From the NCBI GenBank assembly GCA_943914465.1, contig CALUCD010000003.1, positions 1-64,000 of the forward strand: a stretch of DNA of 64,000 nt. Reading direction: 5' to 3'. This document shows, piece after piece, positions 7,675-17,148 of the stretch (position 1 is the first letter of the stretch; every line of letters starts with the position of its first letter). The DNA comes from an uncultured Corynebacterium sp. (lineage in GTDB: Bacteria > Actinomycetota > Actinomycetes > Mycobacteriales > Mycobacteriaceae). A program made the position numbers and the translations under genes. The notes beneath the pieces were generated by a model. The model had not been told where the DNA came from and ran no database searches. It saw only the letters and a program-made list of their open reading frames with translations.

Positions 7675-8787
7675 CTATAACTCCCCCGCCGATTCCTCAT
7701 TCTGCGCCATTCTCCACCGGATCCCTGCCTCTAAAAAACCATCGATATCGCCGTCGAGCACTTTTTGCGGATCGCCCACTTCGTACTCGGTGCGCAGGTC
7801 CTTGACCATCTGGTATGGGTGCAGGACATACGAGCGCATTTGGTTTCCCCAACTCGCATTCCCCCCTGCGCCAAGCGCATCGAGCTCAGCCTTTTCTTCC
7901 TGGCGTTTCTTCTCCAGCAGCCGGGATTGCAAAACGTTGAGCGCCGACGCTTTGTTCTGGATTTGTGATTTCTCGTTCTGGCAGGTCACCACGATGCCGG
8001 TGGGGATGTGGGTAATGCGAACCGCAGAATCGGTCGTATTCACCGACTGACCCCCCGGACCAGATGAACGGTACACGTCGACCCTAATGTCGGAGTCTGG
8101 AATGTCAATGTGATCCGTTTGCTCCACCACCGGAAGCACTTCCACCTCAGCAAACGACGTTTGTCGGCGCCCCTGGTTATCAAACGGAGAGATTCGGACG
8201 AGCCGGTGTGCCCCTTGCTCTACTGACAGCTGGCCGTAGAGGTACTCCCCGTGCACGACGAACGTAGCAGATTTGATGCCAGCCTCTTCAGCGTACGAGA
8301 TGTCGTAGATATCTACTTTGTGTCCTTGCTTTTCAGCCCAACGGGTATACATGCGCATAAGCATTTCCGCCCAATCAGCAGCATCGACACCACCCGCACC
8401 TGAACGAATGTTGACCACTGCCTCGCGTGCGTCATATTCCCCGGAAAGCATGGTCTGCACTTCGAGGGACTCAACCTGAGCTGCGATGTCTTCGAGTTCC
8501 GCGTCTGCCATCGAGGTCTCGCCTTCTTCCTCTGCCAGCTCATACATCACTGGCAGATCCTCGAGGCGCCCGCGCAGGCTGGTGACCTTCCTCAACCGCG
8601 TCTGAACACTCGAAAGCTCGGACGTCACTTGCTGCGCGTGAGCCGGATCGTCCCACAGGCTCGGATCCCCCGCTTGCTGCTCCAACTCGCGGACCCGCTC
8701 AGCCATCTGGTCCAAGTCCATCACCTGCTCAATGGTGCTTAAGGTGAGGTCGAGGTCCTTAATGCGTGTTTGGGTCTCCGATTGCAT
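7675..8787 (-). CDS. prfB: Peptide chain release factor 2
   Basis: A 370-residue class I release factor that terminates at UGA and UAA codons. The SPF anticodon-like tripeptide (RISPFDNQG) marks it as RF2, and the GGQ loop (SGPGGQSVNTTDSAVR) triggers peptidyl-tRNA hydrolysis. The reading frame is continuous from ATG; I see no in-frame UGA or +1 frameshift site of the kind that autoregulates prfB in enterobacteria. GGCGG precedes the start. It heads the prfB-ftsE-ftsX-smpB run. Confidence 0.96.
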   Translation of the reverse strand: MQSETQTRIKDLDLTLSTIEQVMDLDQMAERVRELEQQAGDPSLWDDPAHAQQVTSELSSVQTRLRKVTSLRGRLEDLPVMYELAEEEGETSMADAELEDIAAQVESLEVQTMLSGEYDAREAVVNIRSGAGGVDAADWAEMLMRMYTRWAEKQGHKVDIYDISYAEEAGIKSATFVVHGEYLYGQLSVEQGAHRLVRISPFDNQGRRQTSFAEVEVLPVVEQTDHIDIPDSDIRVDVYRSSGPGGQSVNTTDSAVRITHIPTGIVVTCQNEKSQIQNKASALNVLQSRLLEKKRQEEKAELDALGAGGNASWGNQMRSYVLHPYQMVKDLRTEYEVGDPQKVLDGDIDGFLEAGIRWRMAQNEESAGEL

Positions 8788-8870
8788 ACCGCCACAGCTT
8801 AATGGAGGCGAGCGAGAGTCTGGGATTCCGCGCCGCCTGCGACAGGCAGCTAGACTTGTCCCCATTCCAA

Positions 8871-8957
8871 CACGGGTGCCCGCGGCAGCGGGCTGAGATC
8901 GTGCTATCGCCGCACGAGCACCGTCCGAACCTGTCTGGTTAGCACCAGCGAAGGAAG
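8871..8957 (+). promoter_or_regulatory. TPP riboswitch (THI element)
   Basis: The stretch contains the conserved parts of the thiamine pyrophosphate aptamer in order: CGGGTGCCCG with GCGGGCTGAGA, a variable arm, then ACCGTCCGAACCTG, TCTGGTTAGCACCAGCG and AAGGAAG. It ends about 15 nt before the thiC GTG start, close to the ribosome binding site AAGGAG, so control is probably by hiding that site when TPP is bound. No intrinsic terminator is evident between aptamer and gene. Confidence 0.95.
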
Positions 8958-8972
8958 TTTAAGGAGTAAATC

Positions 8973-10760
8973 GTGGCTGATTTGTATGCCGAAGAAATCC
9001 ACCCAAAGCACCGTTACGCGCCGATTGTTCGCGACGGGCTGGAAGTTCCGGAAACAGCGATTGCACTTGATGATTCGCCGACTGGCCCGAACCCTCCGTT
9101 GAAGGTGTATCGCACACGCGGGCCGTGGGCTGAACCGGAACACGGACTGCCGGCACTTCGCAGCGACTGGATTACAGCGCGCGAGGATACAGAAGGTTAC
9201 CGAGGCCGCGCCAGGAATCTTGGCGACGATGGCACCCGAGCCGTGAAACGCGGAGCGGCAAGTCAGGAGTGGCGCGGAGTGAAACGTGCGCCGTTGCGGG
9301 CACGCGAAGGTAAACGCGTCACGCAAATGCATTACGCCCGCAAAGGCGTCGTGACTGAAGAGATGCGCTTTGTCGCCCTGCGGGAACACTGCGACGTCGA
9401 ACTCGTTCGCTCCGAGGTCGCCGCTGGCCGGGCGATTATTCCCAACAACGTCAATCACCCGGAAAGTGAGCCGATGATCATCGGCAACGCCTTCCTCACC
9501 AAAATCAACGCCAACATTGGAAATTCCGCCGTTACCTCGTCGATTCGCGAAGAGGTGGACAAGTTGCGGTGGGCGACGCGCTGGGGTGCAGACACCGTCA
9601 TGGACCTGTCCACCGGCAACGATATCCACACCACGCGCGAATGGATCCTGCGCAACGCTCCAGTACCCATTGGCACAGTGCCGATCTACCAGGCGCTGGA
9701 GAAAGTGGACGGGGTGGCGGAGGATCTCACCTGGGAAATTTTCCGCGACACCGTCATTGAGCAGTGCGAACAAGGTGTTGATTACATGACCATCCACGCC
9801 GGCGTGCGCCTGCCTTATATCCCGTTGACTTCCAAGCGTGTCACCGGCATTGTCTCCCGCGGCGGGTCGATCATAGCCGGCTGGTGCCTCGCACACCACA
9901 AAGAGAGTTTTCTCTATGACAACTTCGATGAGCTCTGCGAGATCTTCGCTCAGTATGACGTTGCCTTTTCGCTTGGCGACGGCTTGCGCCCCGGCTCCCT
10001 CGCCGACGCCAACGACGCCGCGCAATTTGCCGAATTGAAAACCATCGGGCAGCTCTGCGCCCGCGCATGGGACTACGACGTGCAGGTGATGATTGAGGGC
10101 CCGGGCCATGTCCCACTGAACATGATTCAGGTCAACAATGAAAAAGAGGAGCAGTGGTGTGGTGGGGCACCGTTTTACACCCTCGGCCCCCTCGTGACCG
10201 ACATCGCCCCGGGATACGATCACATCACGTCTGCGATCGGCGCGGCCAACATCGCAATGGGCGGCACGGCAATGCTGTGCTACGTCACCCCCAAAGAACA
10301 CCTCGGGTTGCCGAACCGCGACGATGTGAAAACCGGTGTGATCACCTACAAGATCGCCGCCCACGCGGCTGATGTGGCCAAAGGCCATCCCGGCGCGCGC
10401 GAGTGGGACGATGCGATGAGCAAAGCACGGTTCGAGTTTCGGTGGCACGACCAGTTTGCGCTCTCGCTTGACCCTGAGACCGCGCAGGCGTACCACGACG
10501 AAACACTGCCGGCAGAACCGGCGAAGACGGCCCACTTCTGCTCGATGTGCGGCCCAAAGTTTTGCTCCATGCGGATCAGCCAGGATATCCGCGACGAGTT
10601 CGGCGACGCTATCGATCAGGCTCTTGATGATGAGAATTCAACGCTCATCGCGGACTTGGGCATCCCGACCTTCGCAGGCGGTGAAGATTTTCGCAGTGGT
10701 GAGCGCGAAATGGCGAGGGAATTTCGCGAGCTCGGCTCGAATGTCTACGTTCGTGAATAA
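8973..10760 (+). CDS. thiC: Phosphomethylpyrimidine synthase ThiC
   Basis: A 595-residue radical-SAM enzyme that converts aminoimidazole ribotide into hydroxymethylpyrimidine phosphate, the pyrimidine half of thiamine. The C-terminal iron-sulphur motif CSMCGPKFCSM (C-x2-C-x4-C) is intact, and the barrel carries TIHAGV and GDGLRPGS landmarks. The start is a GTG preceded by AAGGAG, directly after a TPP riboswitch. The next gene starts within the stop codon (TAATG). The remaining thi genes lie about 7 kb downstream and are not in this operon. Confidence 0.98.
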   Translation: MADLYAEEIHPKHRYAPIVRDGLEVPETAIALDDSPTGPNPPLKVYRTRGPWAEPEHGLPALRSDWITAREDTEGYRGRARNLGDDGTRAVKRGAASQEWRGVKRAPLRAREGKRVTQMHYARKGVVTEEMRFVALREHCDVELVRSEVAAGRAIIPNNVNHPESEPMIIGNAFLTKINANIGNSAVTSSIREEVDKLRWATRWGADTVMDLSTGNDIHTTREWILRNAPVPIGTVPIYQALEKVDGVAEDLTWEIFRDTVIEQCEQGVDYMTIHAGVRLPYIPLTSKRVTGIVSRGGSIIAGWCLAHHKESFLYDNFDELCEIFAQYDVAFSLGDGLRPGSLADANDAAQFAELKTIGQLCARAWDYDVQVMIEGPGHVPLNMIQVNNEKEEQWCGGAPFYTLGPLVTDIAPGYDHITSAIGAANIAMGGTAMLCYVTPKEHLGLPNRDDVKTGVITYKIAAHAADVAKGHPGAREWDDAMSKARFEFRWHDQFALSLDPETAQAYHDETLPAEPAKTAHFCSMCGPKFCSMRISQDIRDEFGDAIDQALDDENSTLIADLGIPTFAGGEDFRSGEREMAREFRELGSNVYVRE

Positions 10761-11572
10761 TGAACGCTGTGATTACCACAGCCCAGTTCATCGAATCGCA
10801 CCACAATTCCACTGACGACGAGCTCGCCGCCGCGTTAGTTGAGCACGCCGGCCAGCTTGCGCTTCAGATGCGCGCCGGCGGGTTGCACACTGATCAAAAG
10901 ACCTCGGTATCTGACGTAGTGACGGAGGCTGATCATGCAGCCGAGGCGTTTGTTGCCGAGGCGCTGGGCACGCTTCGCAGTGATGACGGGCTGCTCGGCG
11001 AGGAAGGTGCGTCACGCCCGTCGCGCACCGGCCGCACGTGGGTGATTGATCCGGTCGACGGTACATATAACTTTTCCCAGGGATCTGACTACTTTTGCTC
11101 CGCGATCGCGTTAGCCCAGGGAGATCCTGCTGCCGGTGTGGCGACAATCGGGGCGGTGCACCGGCCTGCCACGGCCACCACGTGGCTCGCGGCGCAGGGG
11201 GCGGCCACTCGTAACGGGGTGAGGCTGGCCAGGCTTGAGGCGGCGTCGATACGCGACGAAGCTTTGGTGACATACCTGCACCCCGCCTTCATGGGCAATG
11301 ACCATGTGTTGCAGACATGGCTACGCGCCACACGCGACGCGGCCACGATCCGGATGTTCGGCGCGGGATCGGTGGATCTCGCCTCGCTCGCGTCAGGTCA
11401 GATGGGCGGATGGCTCCAACATTCTGTGGCCGATTGGGACTGGCTGCCTGGCAAAGCGCTGGTGGAAGCGGTGGGCGGCCGCGCGATCAAGGTCGACGCA
11501 GGAGGCGTGACCTGGTGCCTGGCGGGAAACCCGCAGTTGGTCGATGAGGTTGAAACCCGCTTGCGCGGGTAG
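10760..11572 (+). CDS. Inositol monophosphatase family protein
   Basis: A 270-residue member of the Mg-dependent inositol monophosphatase superfamily. Metal-binding motifs are GEEG, WVIDPVDGTYNFSQG and, near the end, DWDWLPGKALVEAVGG. The ATG shares a base with the thiC stop codon, so translation is coupled to thiC and expression may be influenced by the TPP riboswitch. The substrate is not clear: inositol phosphate, another sugar phosphate, or a dephosphorylation linked to thiamine metabolism are possible. The adjacent hisN is a paralogue. Confidence 0.9.
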   Translation: MNAVITTAQFIESHHNSTDDELAAALVEHAGQLALQMRAGGLHTDQKTSVSDVVTEADHAAEAFVAEALGTLRSDDGLLGEEGASRPSRTGRTWVIDPVDGTYNFSQGSDYFCSAIALAQGDPAAGVATIGAVHRPATATTWLAAQGAATRNGVRLARLEAASIRDEALVTYLHPAFMGNDHVLQTWLRATRDAATIRMFGAGSVDLASLASGQMGGWLQHSVADWDWLPGKALVEAVGGRAIKVDAGGVTWCLAGNPQLVDEVETRLRG

Positions 11573-11584
11573 GCTTAACTAGTC

Positions 11585-12376
11585 ATGACCAGCCCTCACT
11601 TTGCGGATGATCTTGCACTCGCGCTCGAGCTTGCCGCTCTTGCGGACGCGCTCACACTCGAGCGGTTCGAGGCGACCGACTTGCAGGTGAACTCAAAACC
11701 GGACATGACGCCCGTGTCCGACGCAGACCTAGCGGTAGAGGAAGCATTACGGTCCAAACTGGCCGAAACTCGCCCCGCTGATGCAGTCATCGGTGAGGAA
11801 TTCGGAGGGGACATCTCCTTCGAAGGCCGGCAATGGGTCATCGACCCGATTGACGGCACCAAGAACTTCGTCCGCGGTGTTCCTGTGTGGGCAACGCTGA
11901 TTGCATTGCTTGTCGACGGTGTGCCCGTAGTCGGAGTCATTTCAGCCCCGGCACTTGCACGCCGCTGGTACGCGTCGGCTGGTGCTGGAGCATGGCGCAC
12001 CTTTGGCGGCACTGCACTCAAACGCCTCTGCGTGTCAGGGGTTGACCGGTTAGAAGACGCGTCGCTGTCGATGTCGTCGCTGTCTGGATGGAATGCGCGC
12101 GGCTTGCAAGATGCGTTCCTTGGGTTAACGCAGCAGCTCTGGCGGCTGCGCGGGTACGGAGATTTCTTCAGCTATTGCCTAGTGGCAGAAGGTGCGGTGG
12201 ACATTGCCGCAGAGCCTGAGGTGTCACTGTGGGACCTTGCGCCGCTGGCTGTGCTCGTTGCGGAGGCGGGCGGGCGCTTTACCTCGCTTAGCGGCGAGGA
12301 AGGCCCGCACAGCGGTGATGCGCTTGCCACGAACGGACTCCTCCACGAGGAGGTGTTGCGCCAGCTCGGCACATAG
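11585..12376 (+). CDS. hisN: Histidinol-phosphatase HisN
   Basis: A 263-residue inositol-monophosphatase-like enzyme that removes phosphate from L-histidinol phosphate, the penultimate stage of histidine synthesis in actinobacteria. It closely resembles corynebacterial HisN from memory, including KPDMTPVSDADLA, GEEFGGD, DPIDGTKNFVRGVPVWATL, RLRGYGDFFSYCLVAEGAVD and SLWDLAPL. It is distinguished from the neighbouring paralogue by these strings. Lying 12 bp downstream, it probably shares a transcript with that gene, away from the main his operon. Confidence 0.92.
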   Translation: MTSPHFADDLALALELAALADALTLERFEATDLQVNSKPDMTPVSDADLAVEEALRSKLAETRPADAVIGEEFGGDISFEGRQWVIDPIDGTKNFVRGVPVWATLIALLVDGVPVVGVISAPALARRWYASAGAGAWRTFGGTALKRLCVSGVDRLEDASLSMSSLSGWNARGLQDAFLGLTQQLWRLRGYGDFFSYCLVAEGAVDIAAEPEVSLWDLAPLAVLVAEAGGRFTSLSGEEGPHSGDALATNGLLHEEVLRQLGT

Positions 12377-12396
12377 GGCGCAGCATTGGCGGCGGG

Positions 12397-13230
12397 CTAT
12401 GGCAGCCGAAAGCCCCCCGGGACGCGAGAAAGGACTGCATCTGCGCGTGCAGAGCCGGTGGGGGAAAAGATCACACCTTGCAACGGGGTGCGGCAAGGCA
12501 GCGAGAACGGTGGTGGGAACATGCCCCCGCTGACTAATCCAACCAGCCGGTCGCCGACGAAGAGTGGGCCACCGGAATCTCCTTGCATGGCGCACACCTG
12601 GTTTATATTCATGGCGTCGTAATCGTGCCAGGTCACCCCGCACGTCACCCCGGACGCCACACCCTTTTTGCAGACGGCCCGACCAGGCGGGATCGGTGCA
12701 GAACCCAAATTGTTGATGGTGACACCGTCGTAGCTGCGAGTGACCTCCGTGTTTGGCCCGAGGTGAATGAGCGCGAAATCATACTGCTGATTGACATGCA
12801 CGATGCTGCCTGCCGGGCCGAGGGCGACTGCGTCCCCAGAAGTAATCGGCTCCCCCACTGCCCCGCAGTGTCCTGCGGTAAGTGCCACTTTCCGGCCAGC
12901 GTCGTCGAACCCTGCAACCGCGATTGTGCACATGCGATCTGCCCGCTGACCAACGAGAACCGGTGTGCCTGGACCGTATAGCCCATTGCCCCTGGCTTGA
13001 GCCTCCCGAGCTGCCTCCGGGATGCGGGGGGCATCATGAAATGAGCCAGGTACGCGGTGCAACACTCGGTCTGCGTAAGGCTTACCGGCAAGGGTCTTTG
13101 CGACCACGTCATCACGCCAGACATAATTCGGGTCCTGCGCACTCGCTGCCGGAACCAATGCGAGTGTGCTGGCAACGATAAAGCCCAACGTGAGCGCAGA
13201 CAAAACGGTGGAGACGCGACGACGAGACAT
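12397..13230 (-). CDS. Secreted trypsin-like serine protease
   Basis: A 277-residue exported protease of the S1 (chymotrypsin) fold. The N terminus MSRRRVSTVLSALTLGF starts a Sec signal peptide that ends near AASAQD. The catalytic triad is visible as ALTAGHC (His), YDFALI (Asp) and GDSGGPLF (Ser). Cysteines around the His and Ser motifs could form disulphides. The ATG used gives a normal signal peptide; the open frame extends further upstream without support. It converges on hisN with only 20 bp between stops. Substrates are unknown. Confidence 0.9.
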   Translation of the reverse strand: MSRRRVSTVLSALTLGFIVASTLALVPAASAQDPNYVWRDDVVAKTLAGKPYADRVLHRVPGSFHDAPRIPEAAREAQARGNGLYGPGTPVLVGQRADRMCTIAVAGFDDAGRKVALTAGHCGAVGEPITSGDAVALGPAGSIVHVNQQYDFALIHLGPNTEVTRSYDGVTINNLGSAPIPPGRAVCKKGVASGVTCGVTWHDYDAMNINQVCAMQGDSGGPLFVGDRLVGLVSGGMFPPPFSLPCRTPLQGVIFSPTGSARADAVLSRVPGGFRLP

Positions 13231-13354
13231 ACCCACTACCCTGCCATCATTTCCGGATATCCGAGGAATGCACTCCGGCGCGGCGTACGCATCAATCCCG
13301 CCGCCTCCTGTCGGCACTCCCCATTGGGACCGAGCTAGGTTGGGGCCAAGTGAG

Positions 13355-13519
13355 CTAACGCGGGCGAAACAGCGCGCCTGCGGCTGACGATGTCACTGCA
13401 GAGCCGACTAGCACCAGAACGGTGTACGCAATACCGCTGACACCGAGCATTTGCAGCAGCCAGCCAAAAAACAGCGCGCCAACTACCGCACCTGCAATGG
13501 CAATCATCCAACGACCCAT
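13355..13519 (-). CDS. Small membrane protein, 54 residues
   Basis: Reading the minus strand gives an ATG-initiated frame of 54 residues preceded by GAGGTG at good spacing. It begins MGRWMIAIAGAVVGALFFGW and ends in SAAGALFRPR. Two short hydrophobic Gly/Ala-rich helices connected by a small turn are predicted, a pattern similar to GlsB/YeaQ/YmgE-type small membrane proteins, though that assignment is only suggestive. It lies alone between the protease gene and the CDF gene and is too short for usual ORF cut-offs. Confidence 0.7.
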   Translation of the reverse strand: MGRWMIAIAGAVVGALFFGWLLQMLGVSGIAYTVLVLVGSAVTSSAAGALFRPR

Positions 13520-13627
13520 GGTCTTTCACCTCAGCTATTTCCTATCAATCAAAATCCCGCCCCAACGTAGCACCTGCTAGGCTTTGGCGGCGTCAGAACG
13601 TGTAGGGGAATAGTTACCAGGTTCACA

Positions 13628-14584
13628 ATGTCACCATCGACGGATCACCCACTGCCAAACCAGACCCATACACCGGCTGAGGTGCAGCAGGAGCAGCGGC
13701 TATTAGAGCGCTTCATGTGGCTGTCAATTGGGGCTGCAGTGATCACCATCGCACTCAAGATCACCGCAGCTTGGGTCACTGGATCTGTCGGGTTCCTTTC
13801 AGACGCGATTGAATCGGTGATCAATCTGGTCGCCGCTGTCGTTGGGCTGTGGGCGCTCAAACTCGCAGCGAAACCTGCCGATGCCAACCACAATTTCGGG
13901 CACACGAGGGCCGAATACTTCTCCGCGCAGGTTGAAGGGTCGCTTATCCTGCTCGCCGCTGTAGCGATTATTTACTCGGCAATCATGCGCATCATCAATC
14001 CACAGCCGGTCGAACAGCTCGGTATAGGTGTGATGTTTTCGGGTGCGTCGGCGATTCTGAACCTTGTTGTCGGCAGCGTGCTCGTGCGGGTCGGGCGCGC
14101 CCGCCGTTCCAGCACCCTCGAAGCAGACGGCCAGCACCTGCTTACCGATGTGTGGACCACCGTCGGTGTCCTCGTCGGCATCGTGCTGGTAGGGATCACC
14201 GGTTGGCAGATACTTGATCCCATCATCGCACTGCTAGTCGGCGCGAACATTCTCTTCACCGGTTACACGTTGTTACGCGGGGCGATGCTCGGCCTGCTCT
14301 CCGAAGCGCTTCCCAAGGAAGAAGTGGAAACGGTGCGGACGTTTTTGGACGAGTTCGCACACGAGCACGGGGTGGAATTCACCTCGGTGCGCACCGCCGC
14401 AGCTGGTCGCAGCCGGTTGGTTGACTTGATCATGCAAGTGCCAGGTGAGTGGACGGTCGCCTACTCCCACGCACACGCAGATGAGGTGGAGTCCGGTATC
14501 GCGAAAGCTCTCGGTGGCGCCGAGACCATCGTGCACGTCGAGCCGCTGGGCTACCACAGCACAATCGGGCCGATCTGGGCCTGA
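13628..14584 (+). CDS. Cation diffusion facilitator (CDF) family metal exporter
   Basis: A 318-residue transporter expected to export a divalent cation (Zn, Co, Fe, Mn or Cd) in exchange for protons. About six membrane helices span residues 30-215. Family motifs include SDAIESVINLVAAVVGLWAL, HNFGHTRAEYFSAQ, and LEADGQHLLTDVW, the H-x3-D of the second transport-site half. The C-terminal 90 residues form the cytoplasmic ferredoxin-like domain with several His residues (HAHADEVESG). The metal cannot be decided from sequence alone. Confidence 0.92.
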   Translation: MSPSTDHPLPNQTHTPAEVQQEQRLLERFMWLSIGAAVITIALKITAAWVTGSVGFLSDAIESVINLVAAVVGLWALKLAAKPADANHNFGHTRAEYFSAQVEGSLILLAAVAIIYSAIMRIINPQPVEQLGIGVMFSGASAILNLVVGSVLVRVGRARRSSTLEADGQHLLTDVWTTVGVLVGIVLVGITGWQILDPIIALLVGANILFTGYTLLRGAMLGLLSEALPKEEVETVRTFLDEFAHEHGVEFTSVRTAAAGRSRLVDLIMQVPGEWTVAYSHAHADEVESGIAKALGGAETIVHVEPLGYHSTIGPIWA

Positions 14585-14635
14585 GCTTACGTTTTCGGCC
14601 TCGTTTTCGCCGCCGCCCGTTGAGTACACACCGCG

Positions 14636-14641
14636 TAGAAT
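14636..14641 (+). promoter_or_regulatory. -10 box of a predicted leaderless promoter
   Basis: TAGAAT, a full match to the corynebacterial -10 pattern TANANT, lies exactly six bases before the ATG of the amidohydrolase, and no ribosome binding site is seen. Transcription would begin at or next to the A of ATG, giving a leaderless mRNA. Confidence 0.55.
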
Positions 14642-14647
14642 ATATTC

Positions 14648-15853
14648 ATGGCTACGGAAAAACTTCAAACGTTGGTTGACAGTCTCGACTCCACGCGCGA
14701 AGAGCGCGAAGAGCTCTACAAGTGGTTTCACCAAAACCCGGAGCTGTCCATGGAAGAGCACGAGACCTCCAAGCGGATCGCAGCTGAACTGGAGAAGCTA
14801 GGCTACGAGGTGCACAACATCGGCATCACCGGACAAGTCGGTGTGCTTACAAACGGTGACGGCCCGCGGGTCTCTATGCGCGCTGACTTTGACGCGCTGC
14901 CTATCACCGAGGAGACAGGCCTCGAATATTCCGCCGATCCGGAGCTGGGCAAGATGCATGCCTGCGGGCACGACATGCACACCACTGCGCTACTCGGCGC
15001 AGCGCGTGCCTTGGCGGAGAACAAGGACGCGTGGTCGGGCACGTTCATCGCTTTATTTCAGCCGGGCGAAGAAGCCGGTGGCGGTGCGCAGCATATGGCC
15101 GAGGACGGATTGGCCGACAAGATCCCTGCACCCGACGTGTCCTTTGCGCAGCACATTCTCGCAGTGGACCCAGGCTTCGGGTTCATGTTCCGGCCAGGCC
15201 GAATGATGACGGCAGCCTCGAACTGGAAAGTTCATATTCACGGCGTCGGAGGACATGGGTCTATGCCCCACCTGGCTAAAGACCCGGTGGTGGTGGCGGC
15301 ATCGATTGTGACCAAACTGCAAACGATCATTTCGCGTGAAATTGACCCGCAAGAAGTCGGCATTATTACCGTTGGCGCGATTCAAGCCGGTGTCTCCTCC
15401 AACTCCATTCCGAAGCAGGCAACCATAGCGCTTAACACCCGCGCGTCCAACGATGCGATCTCACAGCAAATCCAGGACGCCATGAAGCGGATTGTGATTG
15501 CCGAATGCCAGGCCGCCGGCCTTGAGCAAGAGCCCGAATTTGAGTACCTCGACTCCGTTCCTGCGCTGTGCAACGACGAAGAGTTGACGCAAAAGGTCAA
15601 GGCAGAGTTCGACGCCTTTTTCGGTGAAGACGCTACCGAGATCGGTAAGCCCTCGACGGGCAGCGAGGATTACCCGATCATTCCGCAAGCCTGGGGCGAT
15701 GTGCCTTCTTGCTACTGGGGTTGGTCCGGGTTTGCAGAGGGCAGCAAGGGTCCCGCAAATCACTCCCCATACTTCGGACCTGCACTGCAACCTAGTTTGG
15801 ACCGAGGCACCCAAGCGATCCTTGTCGCAATCGCACCCTGGTTGCTTAAGTGA
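14648..15853 (+). CDS. M20 family metallo-amidohydrolase
   Basis: A 401-residue member of the peptidase M20D / IAA-amino-acid hydrolase group, which removes acyl groups from N-acyl amino acids or similar amides. Landmarks are MRADFDALPI, the metal site HACGHDMHTTALLGAARAL and FQPGEEAGGGAQHM, with a central dimerisation insert (GVGGHGSMPHLAKDP). It is cytoplasmic, with no signal peptide. The start appears leaderless. The following DUF418 gene begins 14 bp after its stop and may be co-transcribed. The physiological substrate is unknown. Confidence 0.92.
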   Translation: MATEKLQTLVDSLDSTREEREELYKWFHQNPELSMEEHETSKRIAAELEKLGYEVHNIGITGQVGVLTNGDGPRVSMRADFDALPITEETGLEYSADPELGKMHACGHDMHTTALLGAARALAENKDAWSGTFIALFQPGEEAGGGAQHMAEDGLADKIPAPDVSFAQHILAVDPGFGFMFRPGRMMTAASNWKVHIHGVGGHGSMPHLAKDPVVVAASIVTKLQTIISREIDPQEVGIITVGAIQAGVSSNSIPKQATIALNTRASNDAISQQIQDAMKRIVIAECQAAGLEQEPEFEYLDSVPALCNDEELTQKVKAEFDAFFGEDATEIGKPSTGSEDYPIIPQAWGDVPSCYWGWSGFAEGSKGPANHSPYFGPALQPSLDRGTQAILVAIAPWLLK

Positions 15854-15866
15854 TATTTTTGGGGGC

Positions 15867-17138
15867 GTGAACCGCCCCACATCCACACCTCGGCTTTTAG
15901 TACCCGACCTCGCTCGCGGGCTTGCGCTCTCAGGAATTGCCATGGCCAACGCGGTGCAGGCTTGGTTGGTCAATGCTTACGATCAAGTCGAGGCACCCGG
16001 ATCAACGCTCGGTGGTGTGCGCGCCGGCAGCACTGCCGATCACATCGCGGCATTGTTCTCTGCCATCTTCGTCCACGTCCGCGGGTTGCCGATGTTTTCC
16101 ACCCTGCTCGGTTTCGGCATCGGGCTGATCGTTGCAAGCATGCACCGCAAGGGGTATCCGGTGCGCCCCACTCGCCGCACCCTTGCGCGCCGATACGGCA
16201 TCCTTGCCCTTTTCGGCCTGATCCACATGTTCGGGTTGTTCTACGGCGACATCATGTTCATCTACGGTGCGATCGGCGTGGTCATGGCGTTTCTGATCAC
16301 ATTGAGCTCCACGTGGCTGCGCGTCATCGCCTACGCCATCCTGATCCTGTCTGCGCTGACCAGCGGCGCGTCCGCCGTGATGCTCTATCACCTTGGGGAC
16401 GGTCTCAACACAGCTTTGGTCCCCCCTGCGCCGGAGCTGACCACGCTCGGCACGTACCTGCGGGAGAACGCGACCGGCGGCCTGCTCATGTTGGCAAACA
16501 CCCCGTTTGCAATCATTCAGCTCGGCGCGCTCGTCATCATCGGTTACGTCTGGGCCCGCGAAGGCTACCTTGTCAATGTAGAGCAGCACCGCGGTTTGCT
16601 CACCCGCTGGGTTGTGCTCGGCGCGGTTGTCGCTCTTGGCATTGGCGTGCCATGGGGACTTGCTGGCATCGGGGTTCTTGACCCCCGGTTTGAGACGCCG
16701 CTGTACGTGATGAACCAAGCGCTCGGCGCGGTAACCGGTCCTGCGATCCTTGCCGCGATTGCGTTGGCGGCCAACGGAGCCCAACAACGCATGACGGCCA
16801 ACGGTGGCGCCGTGCCAGGGTGGGCATACCCATTTGTGGCGTTGGGGAAACGCTCGATGTCAGGCTACCTCGCACTGTCGTTCCTTTTCGTCGTTCTGGT
16901 GATGCCGTTTGGATTCGGGTGGGGACTTGAAGCGTCGATAAGCGGCAAGCTTCTCGTCGGAGTTGCAGTGTGGCTGATCACGCTGGCTCTTGCGGTCATC
17001 CTCGAGCACACGGACACCCCAGGACCGTTTGAACAGCTCCACCGCCGCCTGGCATATGGGCCCACGAGGCGAATTGAGCCCTACTCCCCCGCTGCCCTTG
17101 CGCAGCACTCGCCGCAAAGCACCCAACCCGCCGAGTAA
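15867..17138 (+). CDS. DUF418 family multi-pass membrane protein
   Basis: About 423 residues with roughly ten hydrophobic segments. The N-terminal LLVPDLARGLALSGIAMAN and the central ARRYGILALFGLIHMFG with GDIMFIYGAIG are typical of DUF418 proteins, as is the C-terminal GLEASISGKLLVGVAVWLIT region. I start at a GTG preceded by GGGGG just after the amidohydrolase stop; the open frame runs back into that gene without support. Function of the family is unknown; some members are linked to membrane-modifying or acyltransferase-like roles, but this is not demonstrable here. Confidence 0.85.
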   Translation: MNRPTSTPRLLVPDLARGLALSGIAMANAVQAWLVNAYDQVEAPGSTLGGVRAGSTADHIAALFSAIFVHVRGLPMFSTLLGFGIGLIVASMHRKGYPVRPTRRTLARRYGILALFGLIHMFGLFYGDIMFIYGAIGVVMAFLITLSSTWLRVIAYAILILSALTSGASAVMLYHLGDGLNTALVPPAPELTTLGTYLRENATGGLLMLANTPFAIIQLGALVIIGYVWAREGYLVNVEQHRGLLTRWVVLGAVVALGIGVPWGLAGIGVLDPRFETPLYVMNQALGAVTGPAILAAIALAANGAQQRMTANGGAVPGWAYPFVALGKRSMSGYLALSFLFVVLVMPFGFGWGLEASISGKLLVGVAVWLITLALAVILEHTDTPGPFEQLHRRLAYGPTRRIEPYSPAALAQHSPQSTQPAE

Positions 17139-17148
17139 GCTGGTGCGC

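Noticed and set aside
8904..10535. 543-codon minus-strand frame opposite thiC
   Set aside because: thiC is certain on the other strand; the antisense frame has no recognisable domain.
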